Below, in pieces: positions 34,085 to 43,358 of a stretch of 64,000 bases of DNA. Position 1 is the stretch's first letter. Each line of letters starts with the position of its first letter. This stretch comes from Desulfosporosinus lacus DSM 15449. Its GTDB lineage: Bacteria; Bacillota; Desulfitobacteriia; Desulfitobacteriales; Desulfitobacteriaceae. The translations under genes and the position numbers were made by a program. Below the pieces are notes generated by a model. It was given only the letters and a program-made list of their open reading frames with translations, did not search any database and was not told where the DNA came from. The DNA is taken from positions 558,001-622,000 of the forward strand of contig NZ_FQXJ01000003.1 in NCBI RefSeq assembly GCF_900129935.1, written 5' to 3'.

Positions 34085-35170
34085 ATGAGTCAGCAAGAAA
34101 TAATGGATTCTATCTGCCAATTCATTAAGCGGGATCAAAGCTCTGAAGAGGGTTTCAACGATCTGGCTTTGCATCTGTTCGCTTACCAATACAAAAATAA
34201 TCTTTCATATCAGGCTTACTGTTTGCAAAAAGGGAGAACGCCAAGGACTGTTAAAATGTGGAGCCAAATTCCTTCTGTACCTATTAACGCTTTCAAGGAG
34301 GTTACTCTAAGCAGTAATAATCCGAACGAAGCCGAAAGGATTTTTATGACAAGCGGCACTACACAAGGGATTCAGGGAAAACATTATCATCCGGCTTTGC
34401 AGGTGTATGATCAATCCATGACAGTAAATTTTAATAAACGCTTCATGAAAAACTCAGAAAAGATTCGCATGGGTATTCTGTTCCCGACGGAAGAAGAGAT
34501 GCCCAATTCTTCGCTGGCACATTACTTAGCCCTTGCCGTTAAGGAATTTGGAACAGAGGATAGTTCCTATTTTATAAGTGAGCGCGGTTTAGAGATAGAA
34601 AGTTTGATTACTGGACTGGAACAAGCTCAAAGGACTGGAGAACCTTACGCTTTGCTAGGTGCATCTTACAGCTTTGTACATATGTTAGATGAATTAGAAA
34701 AAATAGGGGGAGTTTTCTCCCTGCCAAAGGGGAGCAGCATTCTTGATACAGGTGGATTTAAAAACAACTCAAGGCACTTGGAGCTGGATGATTTTTATGA
34801 CCGTCTTTCAGCTCGCTTAGGAGTAGCCCGGAAGGATTGTATCAACATGTATGGTATGACTGAGCTGAGCACTCAGTTCTATGATCAGGGTAATGCGGAA
34901 ATTCCTTCAGTTAAGTCCGGGCCTCATTGGATACGCACACGAGTTATTAATCCTCTGACAGGACAAACGGTACCTAAAGGCGAGCAAGGTGTGCTTGTCC
35001 ACTGTGATCTGGCAAACTTTAATTCAGTGACGACCATCCTTACTGAAGATATTGGGGTCGAGGTTGAGTCGGGTTTTCTTCTTAAAGGAAGGGCCCAGGG
35101 AGCGGAAGCCAAAGGGTGTTCACTTGCCTTAGAGGAGTTTATTCGAGCCAAGAAAGGGAATTCCTTATGA
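34085..35170 (+). CDS. LuxE-like acyl-protein synthetase
   Basis: 361 residues from ATG 34085 (AAGGGA 10 nt upstream). Belongs to the LuxE family, ATP-dependent ligases that adenylate a carboxylic acid and transfer the acyl group to an internal Cys. The nucleotide motif FMTSGTTQGIQG is at about 87-98, MYGMTEL at about 258, and the acyl-accepting Cys is Cys345 in AKGCSLALEE near the C-terminus, as in bacterial LuxE. No luciferase genes are nearby. TPP-riboswitch control and the operon partners suggest the acid is a thiamine-related compound; that is inference. Confidence 0.9.
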   Translation: MSQQEIMDSICQFIKRDQSSEEGFNDLALHLFAYQYKNNLSYQAYCLQKGRTPRTVKMWSQIPSVPINAFKEVTLSSNNPNEAERIFMTSGTTQGIQGKHYHPALQVYDQSMTVNFNKRFMKNSEKIRMGILFPTEEEMPNSSLAHYLALAVKEFGTEDSSYFISERGLEIESLITGLEQAQRTGEPYALLGASYSFVHMLDELEKIGGVFSLPKGSSILDTGGFKNNSRHLELDDFYDRLSARLGVARKDCINMYGMTELSTQFYDQGNAEIPSVKSGPHWIRTRVINPLTGQTVPKGEQGVLVHCDLANFNSVTTILTEDIGVEVESGFLLKGRAQGAEAKGCSLALEEFIRAKKGNSL

Positions 35171-36618
35171 AAGAAGTCGGAGGCTATTTGCCACCATGCC
35201 TAGAAGGAGTACTTGAATATAAAACCCATATTTTCCAAAGGAATCAGGATACTGTGGAAATTCAGATCCCTCTTCTTACTCGTGACCAGATGGATGCTTT
35301 GACAGAGATAGTAAAGAGAAACAGCCGATTTATTTTAAAATCCTTTACGATCAACGAAATTGTTAACATCATTGACAAATCGATCGCCATATTCCTTGAT
35401 CGCAGCTCAAAGTACCGGCAAAAGGCAGAAAAACTGTTGCCAATTATTACAGGGTATGATGAAGAAATAATTCGGCTAGGTCTTACCTCTTACTTAAAGA
35501 GTTTTCGCAAGCCGCAGCTTCAGCGGTTTCTAGTCGAGGATTTGGGAAATCCCTTGCTTTTAGATGACTTTCAACCTCGTCCAAAAGGGGGATTTTCCAA
35601 GGCAATGGGACCGGAGTTAGTGGCTCATGTTTGGGCAGGAAATGTCCCCGCTCTTCCAATCTGGAGCCTAATATCCGGATTATTGATAAAAGCGGGGAAC
35701 ATCGGCAAGGTTTCAAGTGGAGAGCCTTTGTTTGCAGGATTGTTCGCTCAAGTATTGGTAGAGATTGAACCTAAATTGGCTGATTGTCTAGCTATTGTTT
35801 GGTGGAAAGGAGGGGATGAGGAGCGTGAATCTTGCTTACTTAATAAGGCAGATGTAGTAGTAGGTTATGGCAGTAACACGTCTTTAGCTTCTCTCGGCAC
35901 TAAAATTCCGCTCACAACCCGTTTCCTTCCCTTCGGACATAAAATCAGCTTTGGTATAATTTCCCGGGCAAGTCTAGACTCACGCAAGGCCTGGCAGACC
36001 GCACATAGCGCGGCTCTTGATGTTGTTCGGTATGATCAACAAGGGTGCTATTCCCCTCATTGTTTCTATGTTCAAAGGGGAGGGAGTGTTTCTCCGCGAG
36101 AGTTTGCGAGATATATGGCCCATGAACTCGAGTGTTTTGAAAAAAGGTATCCGCGTCGAGGGCTATCGCTGGAGGAAATAACGGCTAATGCGGCTTGGAG
36201 ACATAAAGAAGAGCTGAATATTTTTTCTAATTCCTCTAAAGAGGTTCTTGGAACGACCTCGAATAACTGGACAGTTGTCTACGAGGAAGCGGGTCAAGAA
36301 ATTAATCCCAGTTGTTTAAATAGGGCCGTCAAAGTAATTGCAGTTGATCAATTGGAACAAGTCATTGACTATATTAAGCCTTATCGCTCCTTGCTTCAAA
36401 CAGTGGGGATTGCCTCGACTCCTAAGGAACTGTTCGATATTTCGGATTTATTGGGAAGAGCAGGAGTTACACGTCTTACGGGACTTGGAAGCATGACTTC
36501 CCCCGAAGCCGGTTGGCACCATGATGGTCGTTTTAATTTATTAGACCTTATTAATATGGTAGACATTGAATGTTCTGCAGAGGTTTATGCAGAAAAATTT
36601 GCTCCATACGTTGATTAG
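35167..36618 (+). CDS. LuxC-like acyl reductase
   Basis: 483 residues from ATG 35167 (AAAGGGAA upstream; overlaps the luxE-like stop by 4 nt). LuxC family of NADPH-dependent acyl-protein or acyl-CoA reductases related to aldehyde dehydrogenases. Catalytic Cys294 sits in YDQQGCYSPH, close to the acylated Cys of luminous-bacteria LuxC. VWAGNVPALP and VVGYGSNTSL are further family segments. With LuxE it converts a carboxylic acid to an aldehyde; the SDR at the operon end could take it to the alcohol. Confidence 0.9.
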   Translation: MKEVGGYLPPCLEGVLEYKTHIFQRNQDTVEIQIPLLTRDQMDALTEIVKRNSRFILKSFTINEIVNIIDKSIAIFLDRSSKYRQKAEKLLPIITGYDEEIIRLGLTSYLKSFRKPQLQRFLVEDLGNPLLLDDFQPRPKGGFSKAMGPELVAHVWAGNVPALPIWSLISGLLIKAGNIGKVSSGEPLFAGLFAQVLVEIEPKLADCLAIVWWKGGDEERESCLLNKADVVVGYGSNTSLASLGTKIPLTTRFLPFGHKISFGIISRASLDSRKAWQTAHSAALDVVRYDQQGCYSPHCFYVQRGGSVSPREFARYMAHELECFEKRYPRRGLSLEEITANAAWRHKEELNIFSNSSKEVLGTTSNNWTVVYEEAGQEINPSCLNRAVKVIAVDQLEQVIDYIKPYRSLLQTVGIASTPKELFDISDLLGRAGVTRLTGLGSMTSPEAGWHHDGRFNLLDLINMVDIECSAEVYAEKFAPYVD

Positions 36619-36629
36619 GGGGTGAGCGC

Positions 36630-37376
36630 TTGGGTTTTCTGACCTTAGATCATATATATTACAGTTATCCAGGACAGGGCTCGACAGTCAAAGATGTCAC
36701 CTGGCAAATAGAGGAAGGAGAATTCCACTGTTTACTAGGGAAAAGCGGATGTGGTAAAACCACTTTACTGAAACTTGCCGCAGGTCTTTTGAAACCCGAT
36801 AAGGGCAAGGTTTACTGGCAAGAGGTAGAGGTATCAAAGCCTTCTTCTCAAGTTGGGTATGTCTTTCAGTCACCGACGCTCCTAGAATGGAAAACGGTCT
36901 TTGATAATATTCTCTTACCGATCTCACTTAAAAGGAAACCTAACAGCAGGGAGCTTGATTACGGAGAAACCTTACTTGAGTTAATGGGGATTATTTCGCA
37001 GAAGGATAAATATCCAACAGAGTTGTCCGGTGGACAGCAAAGCAGGGTCGCGATTGCTCGTTCTCTCATTCAAAGACCCAGCATGTTATTTTTAGATGAA
37101 CCGTTTGCAGCAGTTGATGCTATTACCCGGGAAGAACTGCAGGATGATCTATTAAAACTCTGCCAGCTCCAGAAAACAACGGTTATTTTTATTACCCATG
37201 ATATTACCGAAGCGGTTTATTTATCCGATCATGTAGCCATTATGTCGGGAGGTCAAATTGTCCATGATTATAAAGTGAATCTTCCGCAAGAACGCGGTTT
37301 CAAGATGAGGTATGACACTTATTTCAATGAGCTCTGCTTAAAAATTCGCCAGTCATTTAGTGGGGTTTCATCATGA
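36630..37376 (+). CDS. ABC transporter ATP-binding protein (ThiZ-like)
   Basis: 248 residues, TTG start behind AGGGGGTGAG. Nitrate/sulfonate/taurine-type ATPase with Walker A (GKSGCGKTTLL), signature LSGGQQSRVAIARS, Walker B (MLFLDEPFAAVD) and switch His (FITHDIT). It powers the permease and binding protein encoded next. This importer class also carries the thiamine pyrimidine precursor (ThiXYZ), which fits the TPP riboswitch. Confidence 0.93.
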   Translation: MGFLTLDHIYYSYPGQGSTVKDVTWQIEEGEFHCLLGKSGCGKTTLLKLAAGLLKPDKGKVYWQEVEVSKPSSQVGYVFQSPTLLEWKTVFDNILLPISLKRKPNSRELDYGETLLELMGIISQKDKYPTELSGGQQSRVAIARSLIQRPSMLFLDEPFAAVDAITREELQDDLLKLCQLQKTTVIFITHDITEAVYLSDHVAIMSGGQIVHDYKVNLPQERGFKMRYDTYFNELCLKIRQSFSGVSS

Positions 37377-38128
37377 AAAAAGTTGAATACTATTCTATGT
37401 TGCTCTTGTTACTTATGTTAATAGGTTGGGAATTGATAGCGGGACCAATGTCAGAGCTCGTTTTGCCGGCTCCTGCGGCTGTTTTTATTGAGTTATGGAA
37501 TGGTTTAAGCAGTGGCTATTTTCTACCACATATTCTTAGGACGATTACAGAAATAGTGTTAGGCTTATCGATTGGCTGTACAATGGGATTTATCCTTGGC
37601 GTATTAATGGGAGAAATAGATTTTTTGCGAAAGCTTTTGTTTCCTTATGTCATCGCTAGTCAAGCAGTTCCAAAGTTAGCCTTAGCTCCGCTCTTCATTT
37701 TATGGTTTGGCTTTGGGATGACGTCTAAAGTTGTTATTACAGCCTTGATTTGTTTTTTCCCCCTTCTAGAAAATACTCTAACAGCCATTCAATATACTGA
37801 CCCCAATAAGAAGGATTTATTTTATATACTGGGTGCCACTCGCCTGCAAACTCTTATCCATTTGAAAATACCCGCTGGCTTGCCGGCAATTTTGGCGGGA
37901 TTTCGAGTTTCAGTCGTCTTGGCCGTCGTGGGTGCGGTTGTCGGTGAGTTCATAGGAGGAAGCGAAGGATTGGGAGCACTGATCATAGCCTCACAAGGAA
38001 TGATGGATACCCCGCTCATGTTTGCAGTTTTGATCCTGCTCACGCTTATGGGAATGCTTCTTTATCTAGGTGTAAACCTTATTGAAGGATTATTTTTAAA
38101 AACCTATATGAAAGGAAGAAACAAATGA
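37373..38128 (+). CDS. ABC transporter permease (ThiX-like)
   Basis: 251 residues, six hydrophobic helices, with the binding-protein-dependent transport loop ALICFFPLLENTL and GAVVGEFIGGSEGLG typical of the SsuC/TauC/ThiX group. Overlaps both neighbours by 4 nt, so the three importer genes are translated together. Confidence 0.93.
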   Translation: MKKVEYYSMLLLLLMLIGWELIAGPMSELVLPAPAAVFIELWNGLSSGYFLPHILRTITEIVLGLSIGCTMGFILGVLMGEIDFLRKLLFPYVIASQAVPKLALAPLFILWFGFGMTSKVVITALICFFPLLENTLTAIQYTDPNKKDLFYILGATRLQTLIHLKIPAGLPAILAGFRVSVVLAVVGAVVGEFIGGSEGLGALIIASQGMMDTPLMFAVLILLTLMGMLLYLGVNLIEGLFLKTYMKGRNK

Positions 38129-39132
38129 AGATTAAGTATTTACTGGGAATCGGCTTATTAGCCTTCGGCGTTCTTTTGAGTGGTTGTGCTGCAAAGGACA
38201 AGGACGCAGCAGGTTCAAAACAAATTGAAGAGGTTAAGGTAGCCAGTTGGAGCCAGCCTATCACGGAACAAACTAATCTGTTAGCTGGGGAAGAAAAGAG
38301 TTTCTATAAGGAGAATGGAATAAAAGTTAACTTTATTCCGGGAGCAGGCGGCGGGGATGCCATCAAAAATATTCTTACAGGCGCAGCAGATATAGCCTTT
38401 ACAGATCCGGGTTCACTCTATTTCGCACTCGATAAAGGAGAAAAGTTAAGAGTTATTTACAATATTTATCCACAAAATGTTTTTAATGTTGTTTCCTTAA
38501 CAGAAAAGAACATCACCAAGCCTGAAGACCTAAAGGGGAAAAAGATCGGTGTTTATAGTCATTCAAGCGGAACTCGTCAGAATTTGCTCTTGCTTTTACA
38601 TCAGGCAGGCCTTTCCGAAAAGGATGTAACCATCGTAGAAACCGGCCTTTTAAATTTTGCGCCTTTAATGCAAGGCCAAGTGGATGCAACTGCAGCCACA
38701 GATACTGGGTTAGAAACTGGTAAACAAAAAGGGTTAAGTGATGTAAATGTCATAGAAGTCAAAGATTACTTAAATATACCCAGTGATGTTTTTGTAGTAA
38801 CGGAAAAAACCTATCAAGAAAAAAAGGATCTCTTAATAAGCTTTTTGAAGGGATATCAACAAAGTGCACAGTGGATGATCGATAATCCCCAGGAAGCTGC
38901 TTCTTTAGCCGTTAAACTTGCAATCGACGGAAAGGATGTAAATAGTAATTTGAAAATTATAGACTTGAGAAATAGTTCCAGTCTTTCTTCTGATCCGAAA
39001 GATAAGACACTTGGAGCCCTTGATCCAGAGGTATTGCAAAAAGGAGCGGATATTTATCAAGGTCTCGGTTTGATCGAGAATAAATTAGATATGCCACAAG
39101 CAGTAATTCAAGACCTCATTCCTAAAAAGTAG
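38125..39132 (+). CDS. ABC substrate-binding lipoprotein (ThiY/NMT1-like)
   Basis: 335 residues. Lipoprotein signal peptide with lipobox LLSGC (Cys21). NMT1/SsuA-like binding fold: NFIPGAGGGDAIKNILTGAADIA and NITKPEDLKGKKIGVY split in consecutive segments. NMT1-like proteins of the ThiY group bind the hydroxymethylpyrimidine precursor formylaminopyrimidine. Under TPP control it most likely binds a thiamine breakdown product or precursor; which one decides the meaning of the LuxE/LuxC pair. Confidence 0.92.
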   Translation: MKIKYLLGIGLLAFGVLLSGCAAKDKDAAGSKQIEEVKVASWSQPITEQTNLLAGEEKSFYKENGIKVNFIPGAGGGDAIKNILTGAADIAFTDPGSLYFALDKGEKLRVIYNIYPQNVFNVVSLTEKNITKPEDLKGKKIGVYSHSSGTRQNLLLLLHQAGLSEKDVTIVETGLLNFAPLMQGQVDATAATDTGLETGKQKGLSDVNVIEVKDYLNIPSDVFVVTEKTYQEKKDLLISFLKGYQQSAQWMIDNPQEAASLAVKLAIDGKDVNSNLKIIDLRNSSSLSSDPKDKTLGALDPEVLQKGADIYQGLGLIENKLDMPQAVIQDLIPKK

Positions 39133-39144
39133 AGGGGGGAGAAA

Positions 39145-39909
39145 GTGGACTTCAAAGATAAAGTCATCTTAGTTACAGGATCCAGCCGTGGCATAGGGGC
39201 TGAAATAGCGCAGTCTTTCGCTAAAGAAGGAGCCTTAGTAGTTGTTAATTACCTTCAAAGCGAAGAAGCAGCGGAAAAAGTTGTTACTGCCTGTAAAAAT
39301 TCGGGTGGGGATGCATGGTCGATTAAAGCGGATGTCACGTCTGAAGGTGCCGTCAGAGGCATGGTTGAGGAGATTCTGTTAGAAGCAGGGAAGATTGATG
39401 TTGTGGTCAATAATGCTTTTAAACCCTATATATTTGACCCGGACAAACGAAAGCTTGTATGGGAACTAACCTGGGAGGATTATCAGGCGCATATAGATGG
39501 TTCTTTACGGTCGACACACAATGTATGCCAGGCTGTTCTTCAGAACATGAGAAAAAGGAATCAAGGAAGTATTATTAATATGGTAAGTAATCTAGTGGCC
39601 AGACCGATTATTCCTTATCATGAATACACCACAGCCAAAACGGCACTTGTTGGTTACAGTCGTAACCTAGCGACAGAACTGGGCCAGTTCGGCATTCGCG
39701 TCAATTGTGTTGCGCCTGGCTTAGTCTATCCAACAGATGCCAGCCGGCAGACCAAAGAAGAAGTAAAAGAAATGATTCTCACCCAAACTCCTCTGCGAAG
39801 AATCGCTTCTCCAGAGGATGTAGCCGGGCCTGTCCTGTTTTTAGCCTCTGACTGGAGTCGCTTTATGACAGGGCAAACCATATATGTCGATGGAGGCTTA
39901 GTAATGTAA
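39145..39909 (+). CDS. Short-chain dehydrogenase/reductase
   Basis: 254 residues, GTG start behind GAGGGGGGAG, 12 bp after the binding protein. Classical SDR: TGSSRGIGAEIA cofactor loop, NNAF (the usual NNAG altered), Ser in IINMVSNLVA, and catalytic Tyr/Lys in YHEYTTAK. FabG-like length. In this operon it could reduce the aldehyde made by LuxC to an alcohol such as a hydroxymethyl or hydroxyethyl group. No terminator was seen before the convergent gene 7 bp away. Confidence 0.9.
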   Translation: MDFKDKVILVTGSSRGIGAEIAQSFAKEGALVVVNYLQSEEAAEKVVTACKNSGGDAWSIKADVTSEGAVRGMVEEILLEAGKIDVVVNNAFKPYIFDPDKRKLVWELTWEDYQAHIDGSLRSTHNVCQAVLQNMRKRNQGSIINMVSNLVARPIIPYHEYTTAKTALVGYSRNLATELGQFGIRVNCVAPGLVYPTDASRQTKEEVKEMILTQTPLRRIASPEDVAGPVLFLASDWSRFMTGQTIYVDGGLVM

Positions 39910-39916
39910 TAACTGT

Positions 39917-41320
39917 TTAGTAGATGCGCTTCACTCCGGTAACTTCCGCGCTCAGAGTATCCATCGCTACAAGATCATCAGCATTAAGCTCTTTCAACGA
40001 TGCTTTTCCGAGAGCGCGCATTCCTTCTTCCATTTCTAAAACCATGGAGGTTAGGGTATTGACTACACTTGTGGCGGCTTGATCGATATCAAGTTTACTC
40101 TTGGCAGGGGAATCGTAAAACACCAAAGTCGTAGGAGGTTCCCACGGTATCACTTTACCGACTTGATTATGGGTAAGGGCAAAAAGGGGAACGGTAGCCA
40201 TATAGATGGCATCCGCCCCTAAAGCAATAGCCTTAAGACACTCCCCAGGGGTAAAATATCCCCCGGCTACGATCAAACTAATCTGGTCACGTACCCTTTG
40301 CTTATTCAAAAAATTTACTGCACGAATCAAAGCGAAGAGGCTGGGAATGCCAAAATCATCTTGTTTAATCGGGGTTGTCGCATGGGAACCGCCTTGTGCA
40401 CCATCGATAATGACAGCATCAAAACCTAAACGAATCGCGGCCTCTAAGTCGTCCTCCAGATGTCCGGTTGCCATAACTTTTAGCGCAATAGGGATACCGT
40501 TTGACCTTTTACGCAGACTTTTCATGAAACCAGGCCAATCACTTTGTTTTTGAATTCCGGGAGGAGCTGGAAAGCCAGTCGCTACTTCATCAGGTGCTAA
40601 TCCTGAAAGCTCCTGCGCTCGACCTTGAAATTCTACGGCCTCTATACTGACGCTGCCCATATCCGATCCTTGTCCCATTTGTACTTCTAACATATCAGCA
40701 GAGTCAATTTGATCCTGAGTTCTTGCCCCCCATGCCCAGCGTGAAATTTGTAAGACAAACTTTCCTGCTTCCATGCGTTCTTCCGGTAAAAAAGGACCCT
40801 CTCCAGAACACGTAGAAGTTTGAAGGGTTTTGGCCGCTCTGGCTAAAGCCCTTTTTGCTTCCTCGCTGAGTGCTATTCCATAGGCCATAGCGCCAATCAT
40901 AATGGGAATATTTATTACAAGAGGCTTATGGGCTTTTGGGCCAATCGTCACCTGCATGTTTATCTGGGTGCTTTTAGGCAAAGAAAGCCTCGTCATTAAG
41001 TGGGGAGAAAACATGAGGTGATCAAAACCAGGAAACTTCTTAGGCGAACCGATAGGCCGTGTAATGATTTTTCCACTCTGCGAGCGCAACCCGATTTCTA
41101 GGATATTTAACACCGAAATACGTTTTCCGGCTGGCAATACTTCCATAAGGTTCTGAGTATACTTGTCAGAAAGTAATTTTCCAACAAAATCGCGAATCTG
41201 CAGCCCCACAAGATAACGCAGAATCGGTTTAATGATTAGTATTATTACTAAGAGCAATTGAAGTGCCAGCAACACTATTAGGAGAAACATCCAAAACGAA
41301 CTAGTTATGGTAATCTGCAT
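39917..41320 (-). CDS. Membrane-anchored FMN glutamate-synthase-domain protein
   Basis: 467 residues. One N-terminal membrane helix (about 8-32) followed by the FMN-binding glutamate synthase domain: IMIGAMAYGIALSEEAKRAL, STCSGEGPFLPEE, QGSDMGSVS, IIDGAQGGSHATT and AGGYFTPGECLKAIALGADA. The CxxxxxCxxxxC Fe-S cluster motif of true glutamate synthases is not visible, and there is no glutaminase domain. The family also includes enzymes of unknown function. It starts 23 bp after norB, so it is probably in the same operon. Confidence 0.88.
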   Translation of the reverse strand: MQITITSSFWMFLLIVLLALQLLLVIILIIKPILRYLVGLQIRDFVGKLLSDKYTQNLMEVLPAGKRISVLNILEIGLRSQSGKIITRPIGSPKKFPGFDHLMFSPHLMTRLSLPKSTQINMQVTIGPKAHKPLVINIPIMIGAMAYGIALSEEAKRALARAAKTLQTSTCSGEGPFLPEERMEAGKFVLQISRWAWGARTQDQIDSADMLEVQMGQGSDMGSVSIEAVEFQGRAQELSGLAPDEVATGFPAPPGIQKQSDWPGFMKSLRKRSNGIPIALKVMATGHLEDDLEAAIRLGFDAVIIDGAQGGSHATTPIKQDDFGIPSLFALIRAVNFLNKQRVRDQISLIVAGGYFTPGECLKAIALGADAIYMATVPLFALTHNQVGKVIPWEPPTTLVFYDSPAKSKLDIDQAATSVVNTLTSMVLEMEEGMRALGKASLKELNADDLVAMDTLSAEVTGVKRIY

Positions 41321-41343
41321 TTCTAGACCTCACGAGTAAAGTT

Positions 41344-42744
41344 TCAGATCTTTGGCTGCCTGTAAGACCTCGTTGCCTGCCAGGCCTTAAAAATACGCCA
41401 AGAAAGTAATAGGTCCCCGAGAGTGAATATCGCTCCGCCCAGTGCCCGTATACTTAAATACGGTTTAAGGATGAAACGGACTTGCATAAAGTCCATACCG
41501 AGGATTCTCCAAAAATAAGTCTCCATGAAACCGGCAACCAGCAGGGCTGAGGACATAATGATCAGTCCGCTGTTAAGTAAAATTACTGCCAGAACTCCAC
41601 CCTTATACCCTTTGAGTGTAGGCTGGCTGCCCTGACTCAGGATGTAATAACACCCAGCCAAAACCGCAAAACCCAGGCTTCCAAATAAGGCTAAATGGGC
41701 ATGCCCGGAAGTAATATACGTCCCATGGGTGTAAAGATTAATCCAAGGCACGGTAAGAAATAGGCCTAAGAGGGAAGCACCAATTATATGATGAAATACA
41801 CTGCTGAGAAGCAACCACAAGGTGAGTTTTTCCCGATTACTCCTAATTTTAGTGGATTTCAGTCCTTTATAGGTCATGCGAACCAACATACCCACGGGAA
41901 TGACCTCTACCAAGCTGACCAACGAACCAAGAACTAACCAAACAGCGGGAAAACCAATCCAGTAATAGTGATGTCCGGTACCGTACAAGCCTCCGACGAC
42001 CGCTAAAACGGCCTCTAGATAAAGCCATTTTTCAACCTCTGTACGAGGAGCCAGACCTGAGACAATGAAATACGTGGCAATGAAGCCGGCGGATGTTAGT
42101 TCGAAGGCCATTTCTTCCCACAAGTGTACTACCCAGAACTTGGTAGCTTCATCAGTGATCGGATTGCTAAAGGTAATGGTGTTCGGCAACAATAGTAACA
42201 TCAGAAATATGACTCCCACTGTCATTGTTGCGGCAGCCGGCGTAATATTCCTTTTATCTGTCAGCAATGTTCGGACAAGGTTATAGGAAGCCAGAATTAG
42301 AGATATACATATGCCAACATATAAAATGGGGATTCCTTCAAGATATTCTCGACCATTACCAATCCGCAGGGCTAAGGTGCTAAAGACCCCTAAGCTGAAA
42401 AACATAACCAGCCAATACTGCCAGCGGGCCAGACGGGGGGAATAGATCTCCCTGTTGAGTTCGGCAGTGGTAAAAAAGTAAACCATGCCCATGGTGCCAA
42501 TTAGGGGCCAAAGAACAGCCAAGGCCAAGTGGATTGCTCTACCGTACTCAAAGGGAATCGGTGAGGGTAAATCCGGTATCACTAATTCCAATGCACCCAG
42601 TGAAGCTACCACACTTTGCAGGGCGAATAGGCTCACTGCGGAAAAACAATATCTGCGACTGATCTTTTGGGCAATAAATTGCTGTTTTCGAGCACTAGAT
42701 TTATCAATTTTACCTCTAAAAGAAAACCGCTTGAACAACTTCAT
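41344..42744 (-). CDS. norB: Nitric oxide reductase large subunit (NorB)
   Basis: 466 residues from ATG 42744 (GTGGAGGAG upstream; overlaps the norC stop as TGATG). Twelve hydrophobic helices with haem-copper oxidase His residues: GRAIHLALAVLW, VVHLWEEMAFEL, GTGHHYYWIG, VFHHIIGA and SGHAHLALFG. The Glu in HLWEE is a NorB-type proton/iron-site residue rather than a cytochrome oxidase feature. It reduces 2 NO to N2O at the membrane. The long quinone-oxidising N-terminus of qNor is absent, matching the presence of a separate NorC. Confidence 0.88.
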   Translation of the reverse strand: MKLFKRFSFRGKIDKSSARKQQFIAQKISRRYCFSAVSLFALQSVVASLGALELVIPDLPSPIPFEYGRAIHLALAVLWPLIGTMGMVYFFTTAELNREIYSPRLARWQYWLVMFFSLGVFSTLALRIGNGREYLEGIPILYVGICISLILASYNLVRTLLTDKRNITPAAATMTVGVIFLMLLLLPNTITFSNPITDEATKFWVVHLWEEMAFELTSAGFIATYFIVSGLAPRTEVEKWLYLEAVLAVVGGLYGTGHHYYWIGFPAVWLVLGSLVSLVEVIPVGMLVRMTYKGLKSTKIRSNREKLTLWLLLSSVFHHIIGASLLGLFLTVPWINLYTHGTYITSGHAHLALFGSLGFAVLAGCYYILSQGSQPTLKGYKGGVLAVILLNSGLIIMSSALLVAGFMETYFWRILGMDFMQVRFILKPYLSIRALGGAIFTLGDLLLSWRIFKAWQATRSYRQPKI

Positions 42745-43136
42745 CAGTTCTCCTCCACTTCTTCTTGCTGAGGAGGCCACCCCAAAGTGGGTATGGTGTG
42801 AACAAACTCCAGGTAGTTCACTAGATTCTCTGCATCTGCTTCGTTGAGAGCCGGGTGACGGGCGTATTTGTTGGGACGCATCACCGGCGGTTGGACAAGA
42901 TAGTTAACGAGGTATTCCGAAGTCTCCTTAGCGGTAATATGAGTCAAATCATCCGCTTCATATCCGCCGTGTCCAAACAGGGTGTGACAGCTTACGCAAT
43001 TATTTCTTTGCCAGACAGACTTTCCGGCTTCAGCCTGTTCTGGCACGGGAGACGGAAGTCTAGAGGATATTAGTGTAATCGCCACAAATAATACCCAGGA
43101 TAAGATACTTAGTAACAAGAAACTCCGTAGCTTCAA
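42744..43136 (-). CDS. norC: Nitric oxide reductase cytochrome c subunit (NorC)
   Basis: 130 residues from the TTG at 43136 behind GGAAGGA; the longer open frame to 43232 adds 32 unlikely residues. An N-terminal membrane anchor (RSFLLLSILSWVLFVAITL) is followed by one c-type haem site (NNCVSCH, then LFGHGGYEADDLTHI) and a Met ligand in PPVMRPNK. Passes electrons to NorB. A haem-c protein in a Gram-positive anaerobe fits the Desulfitobacterium/Desulfosporosinus group. Confidence 0.88.
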   Translation of the reverse strand: MKLRSFLLLSILSWVLFVAITLISSRLPSPVPEQAEAGKSVWQRNNCVSCHTLFGHGGYEADDLTHITAKETSEYLVNYLVQPPVMRPNKYARHPALNEADAENLVNYLEFVHTIPTLGWPPQQEEVEEN

Positions 43137-43278
43137 GAGGATTCCTTCCAATTCTATTAGAATAATATCATGGTAGTATTTGCCAAAATTATAATAATAT
43201 ACAGTTATTAATGAAAGTTCGATGTAAATCATATATCATGGTTTTCAATGGGGCACAGGAGATAACCGTGAATACAAA

Positions 43279-43316
43279 AAATCCCTGGGGCCAAGTTTAT
43301 GGCATTCCAGGGATTT
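43279..43316 (-). terminator. Terminator after the NCS1 permease gene
   Basis: AAATCCCTGG pairs with CCAGGGATTT; on the minus strand the stem is followed by TTTTTTG. It lies about 40 bp after the permease stop codon and upstream of norC. Confidence 0.85.
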
Positions 43317-43358
43317 ATAAGCGTAAATGGGTTTTAGACAATAAAAGATATACAATTA

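Noticed and set aside
34085-36618. Bioluminescence (lux) operon
   Set aside because: No luxA/luxB or fatty acyl transferase gene is present, and the control element is a TPP riboswitch.
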